From Theropithecus gelada (taxonomy: Eukaryota > Chordata > Mammalia > Primates > Cercopithecidae): DNA of 64,000 bases. This document shows positions 1-10,294 of the stretch, piece after piece (position 1 is the stretch's first letter; every line of letters starts with the position of its first letter). Where the stretch lies: NCBI RefSeq assembly GCF_003255815.1, contig NC_037689.1, positions 18,351,692-18,415,691 on the forward strand. The letters run 5' to 3'. The notes below the pieces were generated by a model. It was not told where the DNA came from, searched no databases, and worked only from the letters and a program-made list of their open reading frames with translations. A program made the position numbers and the translations under genes.

Positions 1-1029
1 GAGAATTCATAATGCATTACAGACCCTTCTCTCTTTTGATACTCTCTGTAATGTTTGAAACACATTCTCACATAATGAGACTCTTCCTGATGATGTGGAG
101 GCCCTCCCTGAAGGATGTTCCAAACCCTTTCTGACTGGCATGAGACTCTTGATTGTTTGAGACCCTCCCTGACATGTTTGAAACCTGTACTTAATTGTTT
201 GAGATTCTTCCTGACAAGCTTGAGACTTCTTGATATATTTGTGACCTCCCCTGATATTTGAGACTGTTCCTCTTTGTTCCAGACTCTTACTGACCTATTT
301 GAAACTCTTCCTGACTACTTTGAAACTGTTCCTGATTTGTTTGAGATCATTTGTGAGGACTTCAGACATTTTCTCTCTATTTATGACCCTTTCTGACATG
401 TTCGAGACTCTTCTTGACAGCTTTGAGACTCCTGCTAATGCATTTGAGACTCTTCCTAATTTTGCCTATCTATTTAGAACCATTAGAGACATACTTTAAA
501 CTCTGCCTGACAAATGTGAGACCTTTCCTTCCCAATTTCAGACTCTTACCTTGCTTGAGTCTTCTATTGCCGTGTTAGATACATATCCGAACTATTTGAG
601 ACTCTTCTTGTGTGAGTAAGATGACTCCTGATATATTTGAGACTCTTCCTGACATTGCTAACTTTCCTAACTATTCGAGACCCTTTCTGTTATTTTTTGA
701 GACCCTTCTTAACAGGTTTATGAGCTGAGCTTTACTGATTGATTGATTGATACTCTTGCTTTAATTTTGAGACCCTTTTGTGGCATATTTAAGATGTTCA
801 TCTCAGGTACTGACATTTTGAAATCTTCCTGACTACATTGAGACCATTACCAAGTTGTTTGATACTATTTGTAATGTATTTGAGACACTGCCTCTCTCTT
901 TGAGAGTATTTATGACATGTGTGAGATACTTCCTGATGTGTTTGAATCCTTCCTGTATGATCGAGATCCTTCTTGTTTTATCTATGACCTGTCCTGAGGT
1001 GATGAAAACTCTTCCTTACTACATGACCC
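1..1029 (+). repeat. 21-bp degenerate tandem array, arm A, first block
   Basis: About 49 head-to-tail copies of a 21-bp unit whose common core is GAGACYCTTCCTGACATG followed by TTT. Good copies are near 155-200, 295-330 and 395-440. Units differ from each other by roughly 20-35% with small indels, so the array is old and not homogenised. It continues beyond the left edge. I do not recognise the family. The unit is exactly 7 codons, so peptides with period 7 (such as FETLPDM) appear in open frames; I regard them as non-coding. Confidence 0.85.
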
Positions 1030-1584
1030 AACAATTCTACTCCTAGATGGACTTTCCCAAGAGAAATGAAAACTTATGTTCACACAAAAACTTGTTTTCA
1101 AATGTTCACTGCAGCAGTATTAATAATAGGCAAAAAGTGGAAACCACCCAAATGTCCATCAGCTGATAAATGGGTAAATAAAATGTGGTATATCCATACA
1201 ATGGAATATTATTCAGCCATAAAAAGGAATTAAGTACTAATACATGATACTATCTAGATGGATCTTGAAAACATTATACTAAGAAAAGAGAGCCAGAGAA
1301 AAAAGGCCACATATTGTATGATTCCATTTATATGGAATATCCAGAATAGGCAGATCCATAGAGACAAAAAGTATTAATAGATTAGTTGTTGCCACTGGGT
1401 GGCAGTAGGGAGGAATGGGCAATGACTGCTAAGGGGTATGGGGGTTTCTTTCTAGGATGATGAAAATATTCTGGAATTAGATAGTGGTGAAGGTTGCACA
1501 ACCTCGTGTATATTCAAGAAACCACCAAATTGTACACGTAAAAGTGGTAATTTGTACTATATGTGAGTTATATATTAATAAAAA
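1030..1584 (+). mobile_element. L1 3' end, L1M (MA/MB) type
   Basis: Sense-strand end of L1 ORF2 and the 3' UTR. It has the typical passages on TGGTATATCCATACAATGG and the AATATTATTCAGCCAT region at about 1190-1220, and ends in an AATAAA-containing A-rich stretch near 1575. It is truncated at its 5' end and sits inside the 21-bp array. Confidence 0.85.
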
Positions 1585-2264
1585 TTTTATTGGCGTGGAT
1601 GCGGTGAAAAGGGAACATTTCTACACTGCTGGTGGGAATGTAAACTAGTATAACCCCTATGAAAAACAGTGTGGAGATTCCTCAAGGAAATAAAAGTAGA
1701 ACTACCATTTGATCCTGCAATTCCCCTACTGGGTTATCTACTCAGAGGAAAAGAAGTAATTATATGAAAAAGATACTTACACATGCATGTTTATAGCAGC
1801 ACAATTCACAATTGCAAAAATATGGAGCCAGCCCAGATGCCCATCAATCAATGAGTGGATAAACAAACTGTGGTATAGATATATACGATGGAATACTGCT
1901 CAGTCATAAAAAGGAATGAATTAATGGCATTCACAGCAACCTGGGTGGGATTAGAGACTATTATTTTAAGTGAACTAACTCAGGAATGGAAACACAAGCA
2001 TTGTTTCTCACTCATAAGTGGGAGCTAAGCTATGAGGATGCAAAGGCATAAGAATGATACAATGAACTTCGGGGACTCAGGAGAAAGGGTGTGAAGGGGG
2101 TGAGGAATAAAAGACTGCAAACTGGGTCCAGTGTACACTGCTTGGGTGATGGGTGTACCAAAATCTCACAAATCACCACTAAAGAACTTAGTCACGTAAC
2201 CAAATACCACCTGTTCTCCAAAAACCTATGGAAATTAAAAAAAATTTTATTACAAAAAAACCTT
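1585..2264 (+). mobile_element. L1 3' end, younger L1P type
   Basis: Sense-strand L1 ORF2 C-terminal part and 3' UTR. It includes the GGATAAACAAACTGTGGTAT region at 1857, the CTCACTCATAAGTGGGAGCT region at 2009, and an A-rich end at 2240-2264. It abuts the tail of the preceding L1 without a gap, which suggests insertion into that tail. The 21-bp array resumes straight after it. Confidence 0.85.
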
Positions 2265-2333
2265 CCTGATAACTTTCAACTTTGAGATACTTCCTGACAT
2301 ATTTAAGACCTATCGACTTTTTAAGACCTTTAG
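2265..2333 (+). repeat. 21-bp array, arm A, second block
   Basis: About three units between the L1 and the Alu, for example around 2281-2310 (TTTGAGATACTTCCTGAC), in the same orientation as the first block. Confidence 0.75.
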
Positions 2334-2614
2334 GGCTGGGCACGGTGGCTCACGCCTGTAATCCCAGCACTTTGGGAGGCCGAGGCGGGTGGATCCCAAG
2401 GTCAGGAGATCGAGACCATGGTGAAACCCCGTCTCTACTAAAAATAGAAAAAATTAGCCGGGCGCAGTGGCGGGCGCCTGTAGTCCCAGCTACTCGGGAG
2501 GCTGAGGCAGGAGAATGGCGTGAACTCGGGAGGCGGAGCTTGCAGTGAGCCGAGATTGCGCCACTGCACTCCAGCCTGGGCGACAGAGGAGACTCCGTCT
2601 CAAAAAAAAAAAAA
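2334..2614 (+). mobile_element. AluY inserted in the 21-bp array
   Basis: Full-length Alu with the AluY-like GGAGCTTGCAGTGAGCCGAG and AGAATGGCGTGAACTCGGGAGG. It is bounded by the 12-bp target duplication TAAGACCTTTAG at 2322-2333 and 2615-2626. The target is array sequence, so the array predates this insertion. Confidence 0.93.
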
Positions 2615-2626
2615 TAAGACCTTTAG

Positions 2627-3215
2627 GAACATGTCTGAGACCTTGTGTATTAAATTATATTCTCTACTACCCCAGATACGCCTAGACCATTTTGAGAACA
2701 TCTTGTCATCTTTGCAACCCTCCTGACTCTTTTAATCTGTTTGAGGAGCTTACTGACAAATTTAAAATTCTAAGTATCCTGATATCCTTCTTGACTAGTT
2801 TGAGATGCTTCCTGATATATGAGTTTCTTTCTGCCTTCTTGAGACATTGCTGACATATTTGAGACCCAACATATTTGAAGCCCTTGCTGACTCTGAGACC
2901 ATTCCTGACATGCTTAAGACCTTTCCTGACTTGCTGAGACCCTTTCTTCAAGCAGTTGAAACTCTTTGTGAGGTATTTCTGACTCCTCTGAATGTCTTTG
3001 AGACTGTTCCTGACTTGTCTGTCACATTCCTGAAGTATTCTAGAGTCCTCCTCTGTGTTTAAGACCCTTCTTGGCCCATTTAAAATTCTGCCTGACAAAT
3101 GTTAAGCCTGTCCTGACATGTTTGAGACACTTCCTGAGTGGTTCGAGACTGTTCCTGACAGATCAGAGGCCTTTCTTGTCTGTTTGAGACCCTTCCTGAG
3201 ATCATTAAAACTCTT
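2627..3215 (+). repeat. 21-bp array, arm A, third block
   Basis: About 28 units in the same orientation as 1-1029, with clear copies at 2846-2870, 2900-2925 and 3100-3160. It ends near 3215, where L1M 5' UTR sequence begins. The antisense 130-residue open frame at 2706-3098 is this repeat read backwards, with VRKGLK-like heptads. Confidence 0.83.
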
Positions 3216-3906
3216 TTTGGAAGTTCTTCTGGAACGGCATCATGAGGAGCTTTGCACACCTGCTTCCCCTCAAAACTGTGAAATTTATTTTTAAAACCAC
3301 CATTTAAAGTATCTGGAAATGGTCCTAAGAGCATAGCGCAAATAAAGAAACATTCATTTGAGAAAATCTACTAAAACTCGGTAAGAACAGTGACAGTCTA
3401 ATGGCGTTTGACCCACAAGCTGCTCCCTCCCTCCCCTTCCTAGCTTAGCATGATGGACACTCTATTCTAGGCGGGTGCAGCCAAGGACTCAGGCCTCCCT
3501 CTCCCCCAGTCTCCCAATAACAGTCTACTATATGTTCCCAGAAGGGGCAGAACTTCAGCATTTATTATGCCATCCCCTGGGTACCTATTGCAGAGGTGTT
3601 CCAGGTGAGTGAGGCTGAGAGACAAAGGCTCCGTTCTTTCACACAGCCCCATTCCTTGAGTGCAGGCTCTACCTCAGGTGTGCTGCATTGAGAATGCTGG
3701 GGCCCTGATCACTCTTACCTCAGCTTGTTAGTATGACAGAGGTTCCATGCAAGAAGAGGCAGGTGAAAAAGAACAGAAGCTACCCCCTCCACCCCCACTC
3801 CATCCCCACTCAGTGCCCAGCTCCTAAAGCAGAGGCGTCACTCAGAGAGAAGTGTACCACTCTCCATTCTTCAAGCTCTGGAGCCACAGCTCCAAAATTT
3901 TGCCCA
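3216..3906 (+). mobile_element. L1M 5' UTR fragment
   Basis: Resembles the 5' UTR of mammalian-wide L1M elements, as in the AAAATCTACTAAAACTCGG region at 3362 followed by a C-rich stretch. It continues after the LTR as ORF1-like sequence. It begins exactly where arm A ends, so it may mark an inversion breakpoint. Confidence 0.6.
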
Positions 3907-4466
3907 GAGGTGTTACAGGAAAGGGGTCCCGGTCCAGACCCCCAGAGAGGGTTCTTGGATCTCATACAAGAAAGAATTCAGGGCGAGTCCATATGGTAAA
4001 GTGAAAGCAAGTTTATTAAGAAAGTAAAGGAATAAAAGAATGGCTACTCCATAGACAGAACAGCCCGAGAGCTGCTGGTTGCCCATTTTTATGGTTATTT
4101 CTTGATGATATGCTAAACAATGGGTGGATTATTCATGCCTCCACTTTTTAGACCATATATGGTAACTTCCTGACATTGCCATGGCATTTGTAAACTGTCA
4201 TGGTGCTGGTGGGAGTGCAGCAGTGAGGACGACCAGAGGTCACTGTTGTCACCATCTTGGTTTTGGTGGGTTTTAGCTGGCTTCTTTACTGCAACCTGTT
4301 TTATCAGCAAGTTCTTTATGACCTGACCTTTTGCTGATCTCCTACCTCATCCTGTGATTTAGAATGTCTTAGCTGTCTGGGAATGCAGCCCAGTAGGTCT
4401 CAGCCTCATTTTACCCAGCTCCCACTCAAGATAGAGTTGCTCTGGTTCACATGCCTCTGACAGAGG
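3907..4466 (-). mobile_element. Solo ERV1-type LTR with 4-bp target duplication
   Basis: The LTR runs 3911-4462 (552 bp), begins TG and ends CA, and is flanked by GAGG at 3907-3910 and 4463-4466. A minus-strand AATAAA followed by CTTGCTTTCACTTTAC (4000-4018) gives the orientation. The 4-bp duplication and the R/U5-like text fit a class I (gamma) endogenous retrovirus of the MER4/MER41 or LTR1 kind. I cannot fix the subfamily. No internal viral genes are present. Confidence 0.8.
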
Positions 4467-6062
4467 GACAGGCATGCCATAAAACAGAGGGTTCTGAAGC
4501 TCTTCCCAAAGGAACTACCTTTATTTGAAACATAGTGTGGGGACGTTAAAGGCTAAGGAAGCTCTCAAAAACAATGGAGGTTTTAGTGGAATGCGATTAA
4601 GAGGAGACTGATAAGGCCAGGTGCAGTGGCTCATGTCTATAATCCCAGCACTTTGGGAGGCGAAGGTGGGAGGATTGCTTGAGCTCAGAAGTTCAAAACC
4701 AGCCTGGGCAACATGGTGAAATCCTGTTTCTACAAAAAATACAAAAATTAGCCGGGCATGGTGGTGTACACCTACTGCCTCAGCTACTCAGGAGGCTGAA
4801 GTGGGAGGACTGCTTAAGCCCAGGAGGCAGAAGTTGCAGTGAGCTGAGATTGTGCCACTGCACTCCAGCTTGGAACACATTGTGAGACTCTGTCTCTAAA
4901 TAAATACATTGATTAAATAAATGAAATAAATAAACCATAGGCCACCTAGTTTACCAGAGAGAACCAGGGTAAGTGACAGCTAAAAGTATGCCTACTAGAG
5001 TCAGAACAAACTTCAAACACTGACCTCAAAAACTATCATTGCAAAGGAGCCTGAATTTAACGGGATCAGTCTGTGGAACAATTTATACCCCACGGCATTG
5101 TTGAAAAGAATAGAGCAATCAGCCAGTAATTAGTGGAGTTTAACAGCTGAGTGTGATCAGGGACAGCATAAAGAGAGCCCTACTAAAACCACTTTCATCC
5201 CAGGGTGACTGCTTATGCCCAAGACTTTGCTCTCTGAAGAATGACATCAGAGACTTCATGTTGCAGAGGAAATGGACTTCACTAAAATAATCCAGTCAGT
5301 CACTAAGCAAATAAACAAGCAAATGACAGTAACAAGCCCTGGGGCAAGGGGACTAGTACCTAGTATTGCTATGATATATAAAATGTCCAGTTTTCAACAA
5401 AGAAAATTATAAGACATACAAAGAAACAGAAAAATGTGATTCATACACCAGAAAAAAAAAGGAAACAAGCTGTCTGTGAGAACAACCAGATGTAAGGTTT
5501 AATGGGAAAAAACTACATGGTAGCCATTACAAATATAGTCAAAGAGTTAAAAGAAATCATGCTTAAAGAAGAAAAGGAAGGTATGATGACAGTGTCCCAT
5601 CAAATAAGAAATATCAGTAAAGAAATAGAAGTTATGAAAAAGAACAAAATGGAAATTCCATAGTTGAAAACTACAGTTGAAATGAAAAATTTACTAGAGG
5701 AGCTCAGTAGATTTGAACTGAGAGAAGAAATAATCAGTTAACTTGAAGATGGATCAACGGAGATTATGCAGTCTGAAGAACAAAGAGAAAACAGAATGAA
5801 GAAAAACAGAGCCTCAGAAATGTGGTCCACCATTAAGCACATTGAGCCAATATAATGGGAATATAAAAAGGAGAGGAGAGAGATAAAAGAGCAGAAAAAA
5901 TATTCCAAAAAGTAATGGCTGAAAAATTCCTAAATTTGATGAAAACCATATAGGAAACTCAGTGAATTCCAAATAGGATGAATGCAAAGTGATTCACAAA
6001 CAGATACATCACAGCAAGAATGCTGAAAACCAAAGACAAGAAGAAAATCTTGAAAGTGGCAG
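4467..6062 (+). mobile_element. L1M 5' UTR to ORF1 region, interrupted by Alu
   Basis: Continuation of the L1M. The 5520-6060 part matches the A-rich ORF1 coiled-coil and RNA-binding region (ACAGAGCCTCAGAAATGTGG at 5807, GGAGAGGAGAGAGATAAAAG at 5871). It is full of stops and shifts. An Alu interrupts it at 4614-4935. Confidence 0.75.
4614..4935 (+). mobile_element. AluJ/S with (AAAT)n-like tail
   Basis: Full-length, diverged Alu within the L1M, with a tail of AAAT-type repeats at about 4897-4935. Confidence 0.85.
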
Positions 6063-6066
6063 GTAA

Positions 6067-6671
6067 TGGCTGGGCATGGTGGTTCACGCCTGTAATCCCA
6101 GCACTTTGGGAAGCTGTGGCAGGAAAATCATTTGAGGTTAGGAGTTCGAGACTAGCCTGACCAAAGTGGTGAAACCCTGTCTCTACTACAAATACAAAAA
6201 AATTTAGCTGGGGCTGGGTGCGGTGGCTCACGCCTGTAATCCCAGCACTTTGGGAGGCCAACGTGGGTGGATCACGAGGTCAGGAGATCGAGACCATCCT
6301 GGCCAACATGGTGAAACCCCTTCTCTACTAAAAATACAAAAATTAGCTGGGCGTGATGGTGGGTGCCTGTAATCCCAGCTACTCGGGAGGCTGAGCCAGG
6401 AGAATGGCTTGAACCCGGGAGGTGGAGGTTGCAGTGAGCCAAGATCGCGCCACTGCACGCCAGCCTGGTGACAGAGCAAGACTCTGTCCAGAAAAAAAAA
6501 AAAAAAAAAAATTAGCCGGGCATGGTGGTGCATGCCTGTAGTCCTGGCTACTCAAGAGGCTGAGGCAGGAGAATTGCTTGAACCTGGGAGGCGGAGGTTG
6601 CAGTGAGCCAAGATCACGCCACTGCACTCCAGCCTGGGTGACAGAGCAAGACTCAGTCTCAAAAAAAAAAA
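6067..6671 (+). mobile_element. Alu split by another Alu (outer copy)
   Basis: The 5' half (6067-6209) breaks off in the middle A-rich region at AAATTTAGCTGG. The sequence resumes at ATTAGCCGGGCATGGTGG (6511) and ends in a poly(A). A younger Alu occupies the gap. Confidence 0.85.
6210..6509 (+). mobile_element. AluS/Y inserted inside an Alu
   Basis: Complete Alu with a poly(A) of about 19 that lies between the two halves of the outer Alu, in the same orientation. Confidence 0.85.
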
Positions 6672-6975
6672 ATTGCTGGGCACAATGGCTCCTGCTTGTA
6701 ATCCTAAGACTTTGGGAGGCTTAGGTGAGAGGATTCTTTGAAGCCAGGAGTTTGAGACAAGCCTGGGCAACATAGGGAGACCTCGTCTCTACAAAAAATT
6801 TTTAAAATTTGCAGAGCGTGATGGTGCATGCCTGTAGTCCCAGCTACTCGGGAGGCTGAGATGGGAGGATGGCTTGAGTATAGAAGGTAGGCTGTAGTGA
6901 GCTTTGATCATGCCACTGCACTCCAGCCTTAGCAACAGAACAAGACCCCATCTCAAAAAAGAAAAAAAAAAAAAG
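6672..6975 (+). mobile_element. Old AluJ
   Basis: Complete but diverged Alu (GCTGGGCACAATGGCTCC). It directly follows the tail of the previous one. Confidence 0.8.
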
Positions 6976-7166
6976 ACAAAAAATAGACACTGGCAAGAAT
7001 GTGGAGAAAAGGGAACAGCTACCATGTTGGTGGGAATGTAAATTAGTACATCCTCTATGGAAAGCAGTATAGTGATTTCTCAAGAACTAAAAATAGAATT
7101 ATCTATGATCCAGAAGTTCTTTGGGTGTCTAAAGCAAAATAAATTGTTATATCTAAAAGATATGTG
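6976..7166 (+). mobile_element. L1 ORF2 3' fragment
   Basis: The stretch ATAGACACTGGCAAGAATGT at 6982 and GGTGGGAATGTAAATTAGTA at 7029 is typical of L1 ORF2 near its 3' end, sense strand. It may be the distal part of the L1M at 3216-6062 with the middle deleted. Confidence 0.7.
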
Positions 7167-7462
7167 GGCCAGGTGCGGTGGCTCATGCCTGTAATCCCAG
7201 CACTTTGGGAGGCCGAGGTGGGTCCATCACCTGAGGTAGGGAGTTTGAGACCAGCCTGGCCAACATAGTGAAACCCCTTCTCTACTAAAAATATAAAAAT
7301 TAGTTAGGCATGCTGGTGTATGCCTGTAATCCCAGCTACTTGGGAGTCTGAGGCAAGAGAATCACTTGAACCCGGGGAGGCGGAGGTTGCAGTGAGCCGA
7401 GATCACACCACTGCACTCTAGCCTTGGGAACAGAGTGAGACTCTGTTTAAAAAAAAAAAAAG
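7167..7462 (+). mobile_element. AluS
   Basis: Full-length Alu with an A tail ending at about 7461. The inverted 21-bp array begins directly after it. Confidence 0.88.
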
Positions 7463-7732
7463 TCAAAATGAGTATTTGACAGTAAGTGACATGAGAGAAA
7501 GTGTCTAAAACTTCTCAGGAACTGTCTAGAACATAAAGGAAAGTTCTCAAACACATCAGGAAACATCTCAAACAAGTCAGGGGTTTCTCAAAGTAGTAAG
7601 TTTGAGGTGTAAATAATTCTGTATGGTGTCTCAGAAAGATGGAGGGGTCTTGAATACATCTGAGAGAGTCTCAAACATGTCAGGGTCTCAAGAAAGTCAG
7701 GAAGGGACTCAAAAAAGCCAGAAAAGGTCTCA
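7463..7732 (-). repeat. 21-bp array, inverted arm B, block 1
   Basis: The same unit as at 1-3215 but reverse-complemented, with core CATGTCAGGAAGGGTCTC (clear at 7655-7700). About 12 units. It is interrupted at 7733 by an LTR fragment. Confidence 0.85.
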
Positions 7733-8031
7733 TGAAGCAGGAGAATAGGATCTGGAGGCAGGGAACCTAAGGCCGATTTATGCTGACTTCCTAGAGCTAA
7801 ATTGAAAGGAGAATCCCAACTTTCCACACCTAAGTAACCAAAAGACCAGAGGCTACTCCCTTTGCAAACCCCCCCTTTTCTGCATGGCAGATGGAAAATT
7901 GAAAGTACCTCTGATTGGTTGCTTTCTGCAACCAATCAGATGGATTGTGGGCCAAGTCTTTGTTTGCATAGGAAATTTGAAAACAAATTGTAACTTCACT
8001 TTAGCCTCAGATTGGTTGCTTTCCGCAGTAT
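7733..8031 (+). mobile_element. Truncated ERV1-type LTR within the array
   Basis: Begins TGAAGCAGGAGAATAGGATC and includes ATTGGTTGCTTTCTGCAACC with inverted CCAAT motifs. It matches the reverse complement of the left part of the LTR at 15866-16480, so both belong to one family. Its 3' half is missing; array sequence resumes near 8032. Confidence 0.75.
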
Positions 8032-8309
8032 ATGAATGTAGCTAGGAAGAGTTTTAAAGACTTCAGTAAAGGTCTTAAAGTCAGGAAGACTCTCAGATCC
8101 CTCAAGAATGGTCTCAGATATGTCAGAAGGATTTCAGATAGCTCAGGAAGAGTTTCAAACAAGTCAGAAAAGTTTTCAAATGTATCAGGAAGAATCTTGA
8201 GCAAGTAGGGAAGGGTCTCACATTTGTCAGGATGTATCTCAAAGTCAACAGGAAGAGTCTTAAACATTCAGCAAAGGTCTCAAATACATCAGGGAGCATC
8301 TCAAAAGAA
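8032..8309 (-). repeat. 21-bp array, arm B, block 2
   Basis: About 13 reverse-orientation units, with clear GGAAGAGTYTYAAA copies at 8140-8285. Confidence 0.82.
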
Positions 8310-8555
8310 TGAAGAAGGGATCTTGACTCACTGCAGCTTCTGCCTCCCAGGTTCAAGCAATCCTCCCAACTCAGCCTCCCGAGTAGCTGGGACCACAGGC
8401 ATGTTCCACCACGCCCAGCTAATTTTTGTATGTTTAGTAGAGATGGGGTTTTGTCATGTTGCCCAGACTGGTCTCGAACTCCTGAGCTCAAGCTATCCTT
8501 TCGCCTCGGCCTCCCAGAGTGTTAGGATTATAGGCGTGAGCCACCACACTCAGCC
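8310..8555 (-). mobile_element. Truncated antisense Alu in the array
   Basis: Antisense Alu beginning at CTTGACTCACTGCAGCTTCT, so it lacks the usual poly(T) and the first part of the right arm. It ends at GCCACCACACTCAGCCC. Confidence 0.85.
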
Positions 8556-8583
8556 CAGAAGGCCTTTTAGATATGTCAGTAAG

Positions 8584-8958
8584 TGATATGGTTTGGCTGT
8601 GTCCCACCCAAATCTCATCATGAATTGTAGTTCTCATAATCCCCATGTTTCATGGGAGGGACCCAGTGGGAGATAATTGAATCAAAGGGATGGTTACTTC
8701 CATGCTCTTCTCATGATAGTGAGTTTTCGTGAGCTCTGATGGTTTTATAAGGGGCTTTTCCCCTACTTTGCTCAGCACTTGTCCTTGCTGCCACCATGTG
8801 AAGAAGGATGTGTTTGCTTCCCCTTCTGCCAAGATTGTAAGTTTCCTGAGGCTTCCCCAGCTATGCGGAACTGTGAGTCGATTAAACCTCTTTCCTTTAT
8901 AAATTACCCAGTCTCGGGTATGTATTCTTTATTAGCAGCATGAGAATGGACTAATAGA
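8584..8958 (+). mobile_element. Solo THE1-type MaLR LTR
   Basis: Begins TGATATGGTTTGGCTGTG and ends GGACTAATAGA, with ATTAAACCTCTTTCCTTTAT near its end, all typical of THE1/MST LTRs. A perfect 5-bp target duplication GTAAG lies at 8579-8583 and 8959-8963. The target is 21-bp array sequence. Confidence 0.92.
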
Positions 8959-9077
8959 GTAAGGCTCTGAAAGAGTCTCAGATACTTCAGGTATGGTCTC
9001 AAACGAGTCAGAAAAAGTGTCAAAGTCATCAGTACAAGTTTCAAATATATCAGGAAGGGTCTCAATAATACAGGAGG
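8959..9077 (-). repeat. 21-bp array, arm B, block 3
   Basis: Five to six reverse-orientation units between the THE1 LTR and an Alu, for example GTATGGTCTCAAACGAGTCA at 8991. Confidence 0.8.
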
Positions 9078-9366
9078 AGGCTGGGCCCAGTGGCTCACGC
9101 CTGTAATCCCAGCACTTTGGGAGGCTGAGGTGGGTAAATCCCTTGAGCCCAGGAGTTTGAGGCCAGCCTGGGCAACATGACAAAATCCCATCTCTACCGA
9201 AAATTAGCCTGGCGTGATGGCACATGCCTGTAGTCCCAGCTACTTGGGAGGCTGAGGTGCGAGGATCACTTGAGCCCAGGAGGCCAAGATTGCAGTAAGC
9301 TGTGATCACGCCACTGCTCTCCAGCCTGGGTGACAGAGCAAGACCCTGTCTCAAATAATAATAATA
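9078..9366 (+). mobile_element. AluJ/S in the array
   Basis: Alu ending in (AAT)n at 9352-9366. Array sequence continues on both sides. Confidence 0.88.
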
Positions 9367-10006
9367 CAGGAAGAGTCTCAGATTCATCAGAAAGGGTTTT
9401 AAACATATAGTGAGGGATTAACTGTATCAGTCAATATTTCTAACACCCTAAGAAGTGTCTCAAACATGTCATGAAGTGAATCAAACAATCACAAATGGTC
9501 TCAACCAAGGCAGGAAGGGGTCAGATATGTTAGGAAGTGTCTCAAACTAGCCAGACATTGTCTCAAACATGGCAGGAAGGATATCATAGTCGTCAGTTAG
9601 TTTTTGTTATCTCAGGAAGGGTCTTTGTCAGGAAGAGTCTCACCGAGTCAAGAAGGGTCTCAAATACTTTTGGAAGGGTCACAGAGAGGAAGAGTCTCAA
9701 GTAGTCAACAAGTTCTCTAACATGTCAGAATCGTCTTCTGCAAGTCATGAGGGGTTTGAAACCTGACTGGAGAGTCTTAAGTACATTGGGACATTTCACA
9801 AATAGATCAAGCAGGGTCTCAAACAACCTAGGAAAGGTCTCAAACATGTCAAGAAGTTTCTCACACAGTTAGCAAGACTGTAGAAAAAGTCATGAAGGGT
9901 CTTAAACATGTCAGGAAGGATCTGAAATATGTCAGGTGTGGTCTCAAACATGTCAGGAATCATCACAGACAAATTAGGAAGTGGCTAACGTAGTCCAGAA
10001 GAGTTT
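9367..10006 (-). repeat. 21-bp array, arm B, block 4
   Basis: About 30 units. It is the best place to see the inverted consensus, with AAACATGTCAGGAAGGATCT at 9914 and neighbours. Confidence 0.88.
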
Positions 10007-10294
10007 TATTTTCTATTTTTTTGAGACAGAGTCTTGCTCTGTTGCCCAGGTTGGAGTGCAGTGGCATGATTATGGCTCACTGCAGTCTTGACTTCTTGGG
10101 CTCAAGTGATCCTCTCATCTCACCCTCCCAAGTGGCTTGGACTTACAGACACATGTCACTATGCCTGGCTAACATTTTATTTTATTTTTTGTGGGTCTCA
10201 CTATGTTGCCAGGCTGGTCTCAAACTCCTGGCGTCAAGCAATCCTCTTGCCTTGGCCTTCCAAAGTGCTGGGGTGTCAGCCACTGCATCTGGTT
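10007..10294 (-). mobile_element. Antisense AluJ in the array
   Basis: Antisense Alu beginning with a T-rich tail and TTGAGACAGAGTCTTGCTC. It is diverged, with the array on both sides. Confidence 0.85.

Noticed and set aside
2706..3098. A 130-residue minus-strand open frame.
   Set aside because: It is the 21-bp array read backwards. The peptide is heptad repeats with no domain, and the openness follows from the unit length.
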